The notes: generated from the sequence alone by a model not told the origin. Counted from the stretch's first letter, positions 6,969-16,259 are shown. The stretch is 64,000 nucleotides of DNA from Sphingomonas dokdonensis (GCF_002197685.1 NZ_NBBI01000003.1:124001-188000), one strand, 5' to 3'. Numbers and translations: made by a program.

Positions 6969-8018
6969 CTAGTCTTTCAGGATCTTCTTCAGCGCCATGC
7001 CGATGCGCACCGGGCCGGGGAAATACGCCCATTCCAGGCTGTGCGGATAGGGCGTGTCGAAACCCGTCACGCGCTCCACCGGCGCCTCCAGGTGATAGAA
7101 GCACCGCTCCTGCACCAGTGCCGACAGCTCCGCGCCGAACCCGCCAGTGCGCGTCGCCTCGTGCACGATCAGGCAGCGCCCGGTCTTCTTCACGCTCTCC
7201 TCGATCGTCTCGATGTCGAGCGGCACCAGGCTGCGCAGGTCGATGATCTCGGCGTCGACGCCGAAATCCTCGACCACTTGCGCGCAGACGTGCACCATCG
7301 TGCCATAGGCCAGCATCGTCACCGCCTCGCCCTCGCGCACCACCGCGGCCTTGCCGAGCGGGATCTTGTAATAGCCGGTCGGCACCTCGCCGCCCGGATG
7401 CTTGGACCAGTTCGCCGCCGGGCGGTCCCAATGGCCGTTGAACGGGCCGTTGTAGATGCGCTTGGGCTCGAAGAAGATCGTCGGATCATTGTCCTCGATC
7501 GCGGCGATCAGCAGCCCCTTGGCATCGTACGGCGTCGACGGGATCACCGTCTTCAGCCCGGACACGTGGGTGAAGATGCCTTCCGGGCTCTGCGAATGCG
7601 TCTGCCCGCCGAAGATACCGCCGCCAAACGGCGAGCGCACGGTGATCGGTGCGGTGAATTCGCCGTCCGAGCGATAACGCAGCCGCGCCGCCTCGCTCAC
7701 CAGCTGGTCGAGCGCGGGATAGATGTAATCGGCAAACTGGATCTCGGGCACGGGGCGCAGGCCATAGGCGCCCATGCCCACCGCCACGCCGATGATGCCG
7801 CATTCGGTGATCGGCGTGTCGAATACGCGCGTCTTGCCGTATTTCGCCTGCAGGCCGGCGGTGGCGCGAAACACGCCGCCGAAATAGCCCACGTCCTCGC
7901 CCATCACCACGACGCCCGCGTCGCGTTCCATCATCACGTCCATGGCGGAATTGATCGCCTGGATCATGTTCATGCGCGTGGTGGCGTCGGCCTGCTGCTC
8001 TTCAATCACGTCGGTCAT
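6969..8018 (-). CDS. bkdA2: Branched-chain 2-oxoacid dehydrogenase E1 component, beta subunit
   Basis: This 349-residue subunit forms with E1-alpha the thiamine-diphosphate-dependent decarboxylase. Recognisable blocks are MNMIQAINSAMDVMMERD, VVMGEDVGYFGGVFRATAGL, DTPITECGIIGVAVGMGAYG, the potassium/TPP region SPFGGGIFGGQTHSQSPEG, and the C-terminal transketolase-like domain (LRSLVPLDIETIEESVKKTG). Length and motifs fit the branched-chain rather than the pyruvate enzyme. It lies between E1-alpha and E2, separated from each by repeat-filled gaps of 214 and 100 nt. Confidence 0.93.
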   Translation of the reverse strand: MTDVIEEQQADATTRMNMIQAINSAMDVMMERDAGVVVMGEDVGYFGGVFRATAGLQAKYGKTRVFDTPITECGIIGVAVGMGAYGLRPVPEIQFADYIYPALDQLVSEAARLRYRSDGEFTAPITVRSPFGGGIFGGQTHSQSPEGIFTHVSGLKTVIPSTPYDAKGLLIAAIEDNDPTIFFEPKRIYNGPFNGHWDRPAANWSKHPGGEVPTGYYKIPLGKAAVVREGEAVTMLAYGTMVHVCAQVVEDFGVDAEIIDLRSLVPLDIETIEESVKKTGRCLIVHEATRTGGFGAELSALVQERCFYHLEAPVERVTGFDTPYPHSLEWAYFPGPVRIGMALKKILKD

Positions 8019-8040
8019 TTGGCTTTCCTGCCCTCGCCAC

Positions 8041-8221
8041 TCCGCAGGAGGGGAGAGGGATACCGGCGCTTGGCGGCAACGCCGCCTAGCAAAGGTTGGG
8101 AGAGGGGTGGGCGCCGGGTCGCGGCGCGCGAGCCGTCGGCTCGCTCAACCCCTCTCCCAGCTACGACTAGGCAGCGAGCTGCCAGGTCTGCGCAACCCTC
8201 TCCCCTGTCCAGGGGAGAGGG
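8041..8221. repeat. Nested palindromes between E1-alpha and E1-beta genes
   Basis: The 214-nt intra-operon gap is dense in inverted repeats. TGGGAGAGGGGT (8097-8108) pairs exactly with ACCCCTCTCCCA (8148-8159); inside lies GCGAGCCG-T-CGGCTCGC; and CCCTCTCCCCT (8196-8206) pairs exactly with AGGGGAGAGGG (8211-8221) over a 4-nt loop. Another GGGGAGAGGG lies at 8049-8058. No gene is seen here. Such structure could affect processing or relative expression of the subunits. Confidence 0.75.
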
Positions 8222-8232
8222 CGAGGCGAGGC

Positions 8233-9516
8233 TCACTTGCGATCCCACGGCCGCCCACTCTCGGTTTCCTCGTCGATCATCTGCTGGCGCTGCTCGCGCA
8301 GATGCCAGGGCATCTCCTCGAACACGCCGTCGAACAGCGTATCGAGCGGCTGGTGCAGGCCGTGGCCCAGGATGCCGTTCTTCTCGGCTTCCTTTTGCGC
8401 GGCCTTCACCGCGTCGGCGACTTCCTTGTCCATCGCCGCCTGTCGCTCCTCGTCCCATTCGCCGATCGCGATCAGGTGATCCTTCAGCCGCCGGATCGGG
8501 TCGCCCAGCGGCCAGGCCGTCGGCTCGCCGGCGCTGCGATATTGCGACGGGTCGTCGGAGGTGGAGTGCCCTTCGGCACGATAGGTGAAATGCTCGATCA
8601 GCGTCGGGCCCTGGTTGGTCCGCGCACGCTCCGCCGCCCATTGGGTGGCAGCATAGACCGCCAGCGCGTCATTGCCGTCGACGCGCAGGCCAGCGATGCC
8701 ATAGCCGACCGCGCGCGCGGCAAAGGTCGTCGCCTCCGCACCTGCAAAGCCGGAGAAGCTCGAAATCGCCCACTGATTGTTGACGACGTTGAAGATCACC
8801 GGCGCGCGATAGACGGTGGCGAAGGTCAGCGCGGAGTGGAAATCGCCCTCCGCCGTCGATCCCTCGCCGCACCAGGTCGCGGCGATGCGCGTATCGCCCT
8901 TCGATGCCGACGCCATCGCCCAGCCCACCGCCTGCGGATATTGCGTGGTCAAATTGCCGGAGATCGAGAAGAACCCGAACCGCTTCTCCGAATACATGAT
9001 CGGCAGCTGCTTGCCCTGCAGCTTGTCGCCCGTGTTCGAATAGATCTGGTTCATCATGTCGACCAGCGGGCAGCCGCGCGCGATCAACAGGCCCTGCTGG
9101 CGATACGACGGGAAGCACATGTCGTCGGCGTCGAGCGCATAGGCTTGCGGCACCGCCACCGCCTCCTCGCCCAGCGACTTCATGTAGAAGCTGGTCTTGC
9201 CCTGCCGCTGCGCGCGGAACATGCGCTCGTCGAACGCGCGCACCGTCGCCATGTGGCGCAGCATGCGCCGCAGCGTCTCGGGCGACAGCTTGGGATCCCA
9301 CGGGCCAACGGCCTGGTTGTTCTCGTCCAGCACCCGCACCATCGTGTACACGAGGTCGGTGTACGCACGCGGCTCCTCCGCCGTGTCGGGGCGGCGCGCG
9401 GCGCCGGCGGCGGGGATCTCGACATCCGCGAAATCGACGGTGTCGCCGGGGCGGAATTTCGGCTCGGGCACATGCAGCGCGAGCGGGGGCAAATTGCTGC
9501 GAACGGCGTCCGCCAT
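8233..9516 (-). CDS. bkdA1: Branched-chain 2-oxoacid dehydrogenase E1 component, alpha subunit
   Basis: The 427-residue subunit carries the TPP-binding signature from CGEGSTAEGDFHSALTFA to VVNNQWAISS, and the phosphorylation-loop-like segment EGHSTSDDPSQYRS that is typical of branched-chain E1-alpha. The N-terminal PPLALHVPEPKFRPGD is also typical of the BCKDH type. ATG 9516 was preferred to the start at 9588 because it follows GGAGAG closely and the family begins near MADAVRSNLPPL. First gene of the E1-alpha/E1-beta/E2/SRPBCC operon, which degrades 2-oxoacids of Val, Leu and Ile to acyl-CoAs. Confidence 0.94.
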   Translation of the reverse strand: MADAVRSNLPPLALHVPEPKFRPGDTVDFADVEIPAAGAARRPDTAEEPRAYTDLVYTMVRVLDENNQAVGPWDPKLSPETLRRMLRHMATVRAFDERMFRAQRQGKTSFYMKSLGEEAVAVPQAYALDADDMCFPSYRQQGLLIARGCPLVDMMNQIYSNTGDKLQGKQLPIMYSEKRFGFFSISGNLTTQYPQAVGWAMASASKGDTRIAATWCGEGSTAEGDFHSALTFATVYRAPVIFNVVNNQWAISSFSGFAGAEATTFAARAVGYGIAGLRVDGNDALAVYAATQWAAERARTNQGPTLIEHFTYRAEGHSTSDDPSQYRSAGEPTAWPLGDPIRRLKDHLIAIGEWDEERQAAMDKEVADAVKAAQKEAEKNGILGHGLHQPLDTLFDGVFEEMPWHLREQRQQMIDEETESGRPWDRK

Positions 9517-9713
9517 GATCTCTCCGGTTAGAAACGCGTCGGCAAAACGCTGGAGCGCGTCTTCGGCCGCCTTGTTATAAAATTTCAAGGCACCGCGCTA
9601 GTGGTGGTTTCACCTGAGACGATCTGGGCATCTGGCCAAAATTCTCCACAGGCAGGCCGGTCGGCTACCGGTCGTGGCCAAACACGTCTCGCCGCTTCTG
9701 CCGAGTCGGCCGA

Positions 9714-9747
9714 TTGACTCCGCCGGAAATCGGAACAAAATGGGAAC
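9714..9747 (+). promoter_or_regulatory. SOS promoter with LexA box for imuA-imuB-dnaE2
   Basis: GAAC-N7-GAAC at 9733-9747 is an exact alphaproteobacterial LexA box. It overlaps a plausible promoter: -35 TTGACT at 9714-9719, 16 nt, -10-like CAAAAT at 9736-9741. LexA bound here would block polymerase, and the box ends 18 nt before the imuA start. The rest of the 9589-9713 gap shows no gene. Confidence 0.87.
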
Positions 9748-9765
9748 ACATAGCTTCATCGAGTC

Positions 9766-10521
9766 GTGCCCGTGTCCTCTCCTGCCATCATTGCCGAGCT
9801 GCGTGAAACGCTTCGTGCCATCGAAGGCGACGGATATCGGCGCCGCGAGACGTTGCCCTTTGGCATCCCGCCGGTCGATTCGCGACTGGCCGATGGCGGC
9901 CTCCGGCTGGACGCATTGCACGAGGTCGCCGCCGGCACCGCGCAGCTAAGCGACGATGCCGCCGCCACCTTGTTCATGGCGGGCATCGCGGCGCGTGCCT
10001 GGGGGCCGGTGCTCTGGGTGGTGCGCCGCCGCGACCTGTTCGCCCCCGGCCTCTACCAGGCCGGCCTGTCCCCCGAACGCGTGCTATATGCCGAGGCGCG
10101 CGACGATGCCGAGCTACTCGCGCTGATGGAGGAAGGGCTGCGCCATCGCGGCCTCGGCGCAGTGATCGGCGAGGTAAAGCGCGCCGGCATGGCCGCGACC
10201 CGCCGGCTGCAACTGGCGGCGGAGGGCGGGCGCACCATCGCGCTGCTGATGCGCCGCCACCCGCGCGAGGATGCCGATCCGCTGGGCCAGCCGTCCGCCG
10301 CGCTGACCCGCTGGCGCATCACCTCCGCCCCATCCGCCCCCGTGCGCCACGGCATCGGCCGGGCGCGCTGGACCGTCGCGCTGGAGCGCCAGCGCGGCGG
10401 CGAACCTTTCACCAATTTGATGGAGGCCTGCGATGACACGGGTCGTCTCGCTTTACCTGCCGCACTGGGCGATCGATCGCGTGCGCCGGGCCGAGCGGCG
10501 CCGCGCACCGCCGCGGCCTGA
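9766..10521 (+). CDS. imuA: ImuA, RecA-like accessory protein of the mutasome
   Basis: ImuA (about 251 residues) works with ImuB and DnaE2 in damage-induced mutagenesis. The protein resembles SulA/RecA-like ImuA members: LPFGIPPVDSRLADGGLRLDALHEVAAG, then ATLFMAGIAARAWGPVLWVVRRRDLFAPGLY. Start GTG 9766 is taken (a second in-frame GTG at 9772 is possible). The gene overlaps imuB by 89 nt, so the two are co-translated or coupled. The upstream LexA box predicts SOS induction. Confidence 0.88.
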   Translation: MPVSSPAIIAELRETLRAIEGDGYRRRETLPFGIPPVDSRLADGGLRLDALHEVAAGTAQLSDDAAATLFMAGIAARAWGPVLWVVRRRDLFAPGLYQAGLSPERVLYAEARDDAELLALMEEGLRHRGLGAVIGEVKRAGMAATRRLQLAAEGGRTIALLMRRHPREDADPLGQPSAALTRWRITSAPSAPVRHGIGRARWTVALERQRGGEPFTNLMEACDDTGRLALPAALGDRSRAPGRAAPRTAAA

Positions 10522-12841
10522 ACCGGGCACTCCGGCAGAACCCGGGCTCGACCTCGCGCCGCTCGTCGCCGCGGTGGCCGAGGAACAGGTGCTGCAATGC
10601 GACGCGCCCAAGAACACCGGCTGGCGCCCCGGCGCCCGCTGGGCACGCTCGGACGCGGCCGCGCCTGCGGACAAGCCCCCCGTGGATAAACCATGGTCGC
10701 AATCGACGCGCGCCGATGTCGCGCGCCGGATCGAGGCGATGCCCGCGCACCAGCGCCCGCCGATGCGCGAGATGGGCCGCCGCAGCGAAGCCGCCGACAA
10801 TCCATTCAAGGCGATGCGCCCGGACGAAGGCGCGCGCCCTGTGCCAACGGCGCTCCCGGTGCGTCCCGATCCGGAGGACGTGCCCGGCAAACGCTGGCGC
10901 GGCTTCGACAATCTCGATCCCAACGCCGACGACCGCGCCGCCGCCGCGCTCGCGCGCTGGCGGGCGATGCCCGCGGTCCGCTATCCCGGCGAGGGCCCTC
11001 GCCCCGACAAGCATGCGCGCTGCGGCTCCAACGACGCCGGCGCGCAAGTGCCGGGGGTCGCTGCGTTTTTCAACACCGGCCGCACGCTCGGCAGCACCGT
11101 GGCACGGGTGTGCACCCCCGCCGCCGGTCGCCCCGAACCGGTCGAAGGGCGCGCCTCCAACGCCACGCCTCGGGCACGCACTTCGACAAGCTCGGTGCGA
11201 ACGGGAAATGGACACCCCGCCTCCCCGGAAGCGGCACGCCGCCCCTCCTCCTCGTTCGTGTCGAGCGACGTCGAGACACGGGCCACACGCCACTGCGATC
11301 AAGGCCGGTCCCTCGACGTCGCTCGGAACGAACGGAAGTCAGAGGCTCCACCTCTCGTCACCGTTCACAAGACCGGCAGCCGCGTCGAGATCGCTGCCGC
11401 CTCGCCCGAGGCGCAGGCGCTCGGCCTTGCCCCCGGTACCGCGCTCACTCAGGCGCGCGCCGCCGTGCCCGATCTGGACGTGCGCGATGCCGATCCGGAG
11501 GGTGACCGCGCCGATCTCCAGCGCCTCGCCACCGAACTCGCGCGCCGCTGGTGCCCGGTTGTCGCGATCTCTGGCCCGGACGGGTTGTTCCTCGACATCA
11601 CCGGCACCGCGCACCTCCACGGTGGAGAGGTGGCGTTCGTCCGTCGCCTGCGCCGCCTGCTCGCCCGGCTTGGCATCGCCGCGCAGGTGGCGATCGCCGA
11701 CACCGCCGGCGCCGCCTGGGCCCTTGCGCGGCAGCGCGCGCCCGCCGCGATCGTGCCCCCGGGTGCGCATGTCGCCGAACTCACCCCACTGTCGATCGCC
11801 GCGCTCCGGTTGGACGCGCCCGCGCGCGACCTGCTCGCCCGGCTGGGCGTGGACACGATCGGCGACCTGATGGCGATGCCGCGCGCGCCGCTGGTTCGTC
11901 GCTTCGGCCGGACCATCGCGCACCGCCTCGACCAGGCGACCGGCGCCGCGCCCGAGCCGCTCGATCCCGTGGTACCGGTGCAGCCGATCGCCGTCACCCG
12001 CCGCTTCGCCGAGCCGATCGCCACGGCGGACGCGATCGGCCATTGGCTCGCCGGTCTCGTCGACGACCTTGCCGTCGAACTCGCCACTGCCGGCCTCGGC
12101 GCCCGCGCGCTCGCCTTTGTGGCGGCGCGCGTCGATTCGACCGATCAGGTGATCCGCATCGGCCTCGCCCGCGCCAGCCGCGATCCCGCGCACCTGCTGC
12201 GCCTGATCGCCCGCCGGATCGAGGAGATCGAGGTCGGCTATGGCCTCGACGCGCTGACATTGCACCTCGTGCGCGCCGATCCGCTCGGCCCCGAAACGCT
12301 CGGCGCGGCGCTCGCTGAACAGCAGGCGCCCGATCTCGCCCCGCTGGTCGATACGCTCGCCAATCGCATCGGCCCCGCCCGCCTGTGGCGCCACCGGCCG
12401 GTCGAAAGCGACGTGCCCGAACGCTCGGTCGTGCCGGGCGCACCACTCGATGCCGCTGCCGCCGCGAGCATGCGTCTGAAGCGCGACGACGTGCGCCTGC
12501 TCGACACGCGCGCCTCAGACCATCCCTGGCACCAGCGCTGGCCCCGCCCCGCGCGCCTGCTCCGCCGCCCCGAACCGCTCGACCAGATCATGGCCAAGAT
12601 GCCCGATCACGCGCCCTTTCGCTTCGCCTGGCGAGGGTGCCTGCACATGGTCGCCCGGTCGGACGGGCCCGAGCGCGTCACCGGCGAATGGTGGCGCCGC
12701 CCCGGCGAGCGCGACGCCGTGCGCGATTATTTCCGGGTCGAGGATACGGAAGGACGCCGCTTCTGGCTTTTTCGCCGCGGCGACGGCCAACGCGCCGAAA
12801 CGGGCGACCACCGCTGGTACATCCATGGCACCTTTGCGTGA
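10433..12841 (+). CDS. imuB: ImuB, Y-family polymerase-like protein with a large N-terminal insertion
   Basis: ImuB is a catalytically inactive Y-family relative that links DnaE2 to the beta clamp. The first 20 residues (TRVVSLYLPHWAIDRVRR) are normal; family sequence resumes near residue 306 with PLVTVHKTGSRVEIAAASPE, then DGLFLDITGTAHLHGGE and helix-hairpin-helix and little-finger regions, ending in a C-terminal domain (YFRVEDTEGRRFWLFRRGD). At 802 residues it is about 300 longer than usual (around 500). The extra part is Arg/Pro/Ala-rich, appears disordered, and includes two translated inverted repeats at residues about 233-257 and 274-301. Reading frame is intact throughout, so it is not obviously broken. 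Downstream dnaE2 follows after 15 nt. Confidence 0.9.
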   Translation: MTRVVSLYLPHWAIDRVRRAERRRAPPRPEPGTPAEPGLDLAPLVAAVAEEQVLQCDAPKNTGWRPGARWARSDAAAPADKPPVDKPWSQSTRADVARRIEAMPAHQRPPMREMGRRSEAADNPFKAMRPDEGARPVPTALPVRPDPEDVPGKRWRGFDNLDPNADDRAAAALARWRAMPAVRYPGEGPRPDKHARCGSNDAGAQVPGVAAFFNTGRTLGSTVARVCTPAAGRPEPVEGRASNATPRARTSTSSVRTGNGHPASPEAARRPSSSFVSSDVETRATRHCDQGRSLDVARNERKSEAPPLVTVHKTGSRVEIAAASPEAQALGLAPGTALTQARAAVPDLDVRDADPEGDRADLQRLATELARRWCPVVAISGPDGLFLDITGTAHLHGGEVAFVRRLRRLLARLGIAAQVAIADTAGAAWALARQRAPAAIVPPGAHVAELTPLSIAALRLDAPARDLLARLGVDTIGDLMAMPRAPLVRRFGRTIAHRLDQATGAAPEPLDPVVPVQPIAVTRRFAEPIATADAIGHWLAGLVDDLAVELATAGLGARALAFVAARVDSTDQVIRIGLARASRDPAHLLRLIARRIEEIEVGYGLDALTLHLVRADPLGPETLGAALAEQQAPDLAPLVDTLANRIGPARLWRHRPVESDVPERSVVPGAPLDAAAAASMRLKRDDVRLLDTRASDHPWHQRWPRPARLLRRPEPLDQIMAKMPDHAPFRFAWRGCLHMVARSDGPERVTGEWWRRPGERDAVRDYFRVEDTEGRRFWLFRRGDGQRAETGDHRWYIHGTFA
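11131..11203. repeat. REP-type inverted repeat in frame within imuB (RPEPVEG family)
   Basis: The left arm encodes RPEPVEGRAS and the right arm TSTSSVRTGNG; the DNA ends CTTCGACAAGCTCGGTGCGA then ACGG. It is a diverged copy of the repeat at 6402-6483 in the E2 gene and 24395-24477. Confidence 0.75.
11253..11335. repeat. Second REP-type inverted repeat in frame within imuB
   Basis: The arms begin CGTTCGTGTCGAGCGACGTC and end CGACGTCGCTCGGAACGAAC plus GG. It matches the repeat at 6881-6952 and is translated as SFVSSDVETRATRH...SLDVARNERKS. Confidence 0.75.
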
Positions 12842-12856
12842 TCCGCCCGGTGCCGC

Positions 12857-15800
12857 GTGACGTACAGCGAGCTTCAGGTGACGACCCACTTCTCGTTCCT
12901 GCGCGGCGCGTCGTCGTGCGAGGAACTGTTCGCCACCGCGGCGCTGATGGGGATGCCTGCGCTCGGCGTGGTGGACCGCAATTCGGTCGCCGGCGTCGTG
13001 CGTGCGCTTTATGCGTGCGAGCAGCTGGAAAAGAAGGACGGCCTTTTTATCCGCTCGATCCCCGGCTGCCGGCTCGATCTGGTCAGCGGCGACTCGCTGC
13101 TCGTCTGGCCGGAGGATCGCGCCGGCTGGACCCGGCTGACCCGCCTGCTGACGCTCGGCAAGTCGCGTGCGGAGGCAAAGGCCGGGGAGAAGGGGCAGTG
13201 CTTTCTCCATTGGGAGGATGTCGCCGCGCATGCCGGCGGCCTCGTCGCGGCGCTGGTGCCAGGGCGGGACGGGGCGGCACCGACCGCGCTGGCCGCCACC
13301 GCCGATATCTTCGGCACTCGCGGGCACGTCTGCCTGACGCCGTGGCGCAGGCCGGGCGAGCGCCGCCGGCTGCATGAGACCGCCGCCGCCGCCGAAGCCC
13401 ACGGCCTCGCCCCGCTCGCCACCGGCGACGTGCTGTACCACAGCCCCGATCGCCGCATGCTGCAGGACGTGGTCACCGCGATCCGCGAGAAGTGCACGAT
13501 CGACGACCTGGGCTTCCGCCGCGAACGCCATGCCGACCGCCATCTCCAGCCACCGGACGAAATGGCGCGGCGCTTCGCCGATCTGCCGCAGGCACTCACC
13601 GCGGTGGAGGCGATCGTGGAGCGCTGCACGTTCAGCCTCACCGACCTAGATTACCAATATCCCGACGAGATCATCATGTCCGGCCGCAGTGCGCAGGACG
13701 GGCTGGAACGCCTGTCGCGCAACGCGCTGGCGCAGCGGTTCGACGACGATCCGCCCGAAGCCTACACCCGCCAGCTCGACCATGAACTGCGGCTCGTCGC
13801 GAAGATGGGCTATGCGCCCTATTTCCTCACCGTGAATTCGATCGTCAGCTACGCACGGTCGATCGACATCCTGTGCCAGGGGCGCGGCTCGGCTGCCAAT
13901 TCGGTGATCTGCTTCGTGCTGGGCATCACCTCGATCGACCCGATCAAGCACCAACTCCTCTTTGAGCGCTTCGTGTCGGAGGAGCGCCGTGAACCGCCCG
14001 ACATCGACATCGATTTCGAGCATGAGCGGCGCGAGGAAGTGATCCAGTGGATCTACGAAACCTATGGCCGCGACCATGCCGCGCTGACCGCGGTGGTCAG
14101 CCGTTTCCGCACCCGCGGCGCGATCCGCGAGGTGGGCAAGGTGCTCGGCCTGCCAGAGGACATGACGAGCGCGCTGGCGGGGCAGGTATGGGGCTGGTCC
14201 AACGAGGGCGTCCCCGACAGCCATGTCGAGGCGCTGAACCTCGATGCCGGCGAGCCGCGCCTCGCGCTCGCGTTGGAACTCGCCAAGGAACTGATCGGCA
14301 CGCCGCGCCACCTGTCGCAGCATCCCGGCGGCTTCGTGCTGACGCGCGATCCGCTCCACGATCTCGTCCCGATCGAGCCCGCCGCGATGGAGGCGCGCCA
14401 CGTCATCGAATGGGAAAAGGAGGATATCGAGCATCTCGGTTTCATGAAGGTCGACATTCTCGGGCTCGGCATGCTCGGCTGCATGCGCCGCGCGTTCGAC
14501 CTGCTGGCCGAGCACAAGGGCGTCGCAATGACGATGGCGAGCGATGCATTGCAGGACGACGACGAGCCGACGTTCGAGATGATCCGCGAGGCGGACACGC
14601 TGGGCGTGTTCCAGATCGAGAGCCGTGCGCAGATGAGCATGCTGCCGCGGATGAAGCCGACCGAATTCTACGATCTCGCCATCCAGGTCGCGATCGTCCG
14701 CCCGGGCCCCATTCAGGGCGACATGGTGCATCCCTATTTGAAGCGTCGCGCGCTATCCAAGGCGGATCAGGCCAAGATCGAATACCCCAGCCCGCTGCTC
14801 AAGGACGTGCTCCAGAAGACGCTGGGCGTGCCGCTGTTCCAGGAACAGGCGATGCAGGTCGCGATCCTGGGTGCCGGGTTCAGCCCGGGGGAGGCGGACC
14901 GGCTGCGCCGCGCGATGGCGACGTTCAAGATGACCGGTGGTGTCGGCGAGTTCCGCGACAAGCTGATCAACGGCATGCTGGGGAACGGCATCGCGCTCGA
15001 TTTCGCCGAGCGGCTGGTGAAGCAGATCGAGGGGTTCGGCAGTTACGGCTTTCCCGAAAGCCACGCGGCCAGTTTCGCCAAGATCGCTTACGCCTCCTCC
15101 TGGATGAAATGCCATCACCCGGACGTGTTCTGCGCCGCGCTGCTCAACGCCCAGCCGATGGGCTTCTACGCCCCCGCGCAGATCGTCCGCGACGCCCGCG
15201 CGCACGGCGTTGAGGTGTTGCCCGTCTGCGTCATGCGCAGCGAATGGGACACGACGCTGTTTGAAGCGAAGCCCTACAAACCTCTTCCCTTCGGCGAGGC
15301 GCGCCTCCTTCCACCCTATACAAGCCTCCACCCGCTCCGCCTCGGCCTGCGCATCGTGCACGGCCTGTCCGCCGCCGATGCCGGCAAGATCCTCGCCGCC
15401 CGCGCGATCCGCCCCTTCACCTCGGTGGAGGACGTATGGCGCCGCTCTGGCGTGCCGCTGGCGTCGCTGGAAAAGCTCGCCAAGGCGGATGCCTTTGCCG
15501 GCATGGGGCTCGATCGGCGTCAGGCGCTCTGGGCAATCCGCGGGCTGGGCGATTCGCCGCTGCCGCTGCTCGCCGCGATTGAGACAAAGGAGGAGCCCGT
15601 CCACCTGCGCGCGCTCACTGCGGGGCGCGAGGTGGTGGAGGATTATCGCGCCACCCAGCTGACGCTGCGCCAGCACCCGCTCACCTTTCTGCGCGGCCGC
15701 CTGTCCGAGCGGCGCTGCGTTCCCTGCGGCGAACTCAAGAATACGCCAGAAGGCCGCATGGTCGATGTCGCGGGCATCATCCTCGTCCGCCAGCGGCCCG

Positions 15801-16189
15801 GCAGCGCCAAGGGCGTCTTGTTCATCACCATCGAGGACGAGACCGGCGTCGCCAACGGCATCCTGTGGCCCGACCGGTTCGAGGCGCAGCGCCGCACCGT
15901 CATGTCCTCCGCAATGGTCAGCATCCGCGGTCGCGTGCAGAAGGAAGGCATCGTGATTCACGTCGTCGCTGATTACATCACCGACCTGACAGGGATGCTG
16001 CGCGAGGTCGGCGAGATCGACCTGCCCCGCCTGGTCGCGCGCGGCGACGGCGCGACCCACCCCGGCGCGCCCGATCGCGGCGATCCGGATTGGAAGGCCA
16101 AGGGCCGCATCGATTATCACTACCGCGACCGCCCCGACATCAACCGGCCGGAGGACGTGATTCCGATCCGCAGCCACGACTTCCATTGA
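12857..16189 (+). CDS. dnaE2: Error-prone DNA polymerase DnaE2
   Basis: DnaE2 (1110 residues) is the C-family polymerase that does translesion synthesis in the ImuA-ImuB-DnaE2 mutasome. It begins with the PHP domain (TYSELQVTTHFSFLRGASSC...ALGVVDRNSVAGV), has the palm with catalytic acids in PPDIDIDFEHERREEVIQW, the fingers region (GRGSAANSVICFVLGITSID), and a C-terminal OB domain (MVDVAGIILVRQRPGSAKGV). Length and the REPPDIDIDFEHERREE motif separate it from the replicative DnaE1. Start GTG 12857 lies 15 nt after imuB. Expected to be SOS-induced from the LexA-boxed promoter upstream of imuA. Confidence 0.95.
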   Translation: MTYSELQVTTHFSFLRGASSCEELFATAALMGMPALGVVDRNSVAGVVRALYACEQLEKKDGLFIRSIPGCRLDLVSGDSLLVWPEDRAGWTRLTRLLTLGKSRAEAKAGEKGQCFLHWEDVAAHAGGLVAALVPGRDGAAPTALAATADIFGTRGHVCLTPWRRPGERRRLHETAAAAEAHGLAPLATGDVLYHSPDRRMLQDVVTAIREKCTIDDLGFRRERHADRHLQPPDEMARRFADLPQALTAVEAIVERCTFSLTDLDYQYPDEIIMSGRSAQDGLERLSRNALAQRFDDDPPEAYTRQLDHELRLVAKMGYAPYFLTVNSIVSYARSIDILCQGRGSAANSVICFVLGITSIDPIKHQLLFERFVSEERREPPDIDIDFEHERREEVIQWIYETYGRDHAALTAVVSRFRTRGAIREVGKVLGLPEDMTSALAGQVWGWSNEGVPDSHVEALNLDAGEPRLALALELAKELIGTPRHLSQHPGGFVLTRDPLHDLVPIEPAAMEARHVIEWEKEDIEHLGFMKVDILGLGMLGCMRRAFDLLAEHKGVAMTMASDALQDDDEPTFEMIREADTLGVFQIESRAQMSMLPRMKPTEFYDLAIQVAIVRPGPIQGDMVHPYLKRRALSKADQAKIEYPSPLLKDVLQKTLGVPLFQEQAMQVAILGAGFSPGEADRLRRAMATFKMTGGVGEFRDKLINGMLGNGIALDFAERLVKQIEGFGSYGFPESHAASFAKIAYASSWMKCHHPDVFCAALLNAQPMGFYAPAQIVRDARAHGVEVLPVCVMRSEWDTTLFEAKPYKPLPFGEARLLPPYTSLHPLRLGLRIVHGLSAADAGKILAARAIRPFTSVEDVWRRSGVPLASLEKLAKADAFAGMGLDRRQALWAIRGLGDSPLPLLAAIETKEEPVHLRALTAGREVVEDYRATQLTLRQHPLTFLRGRLSERRCVPCGELKNTPEGRMVDVAGIILVRQRPGSAKGVLFITIEDETGVANGILWPDRFEAQRRTVMSSAMVSIRGRVQKEGIVIHVVADYITDLTGMLREVGEIDLPRLVARGDGATHPGAPDRGDPDWKAKGRIDYHYRDRPDINRPEDVIPIRSHDFH

Positions 16190-16259
16190 TCTTGCTGAAA
16201 CACTCGGCTTAGGTTCCGCCCGAGCCGGCCCTGATCGGCAGCATGAGAGGAAAGATCGC

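Noticed and set aside
6417..8588. 723-codon plus-strand frame opposite the E2 and E1 genes
   Set aside because: Antisense to three convincing genes and crosses the repeat-filled gaps.
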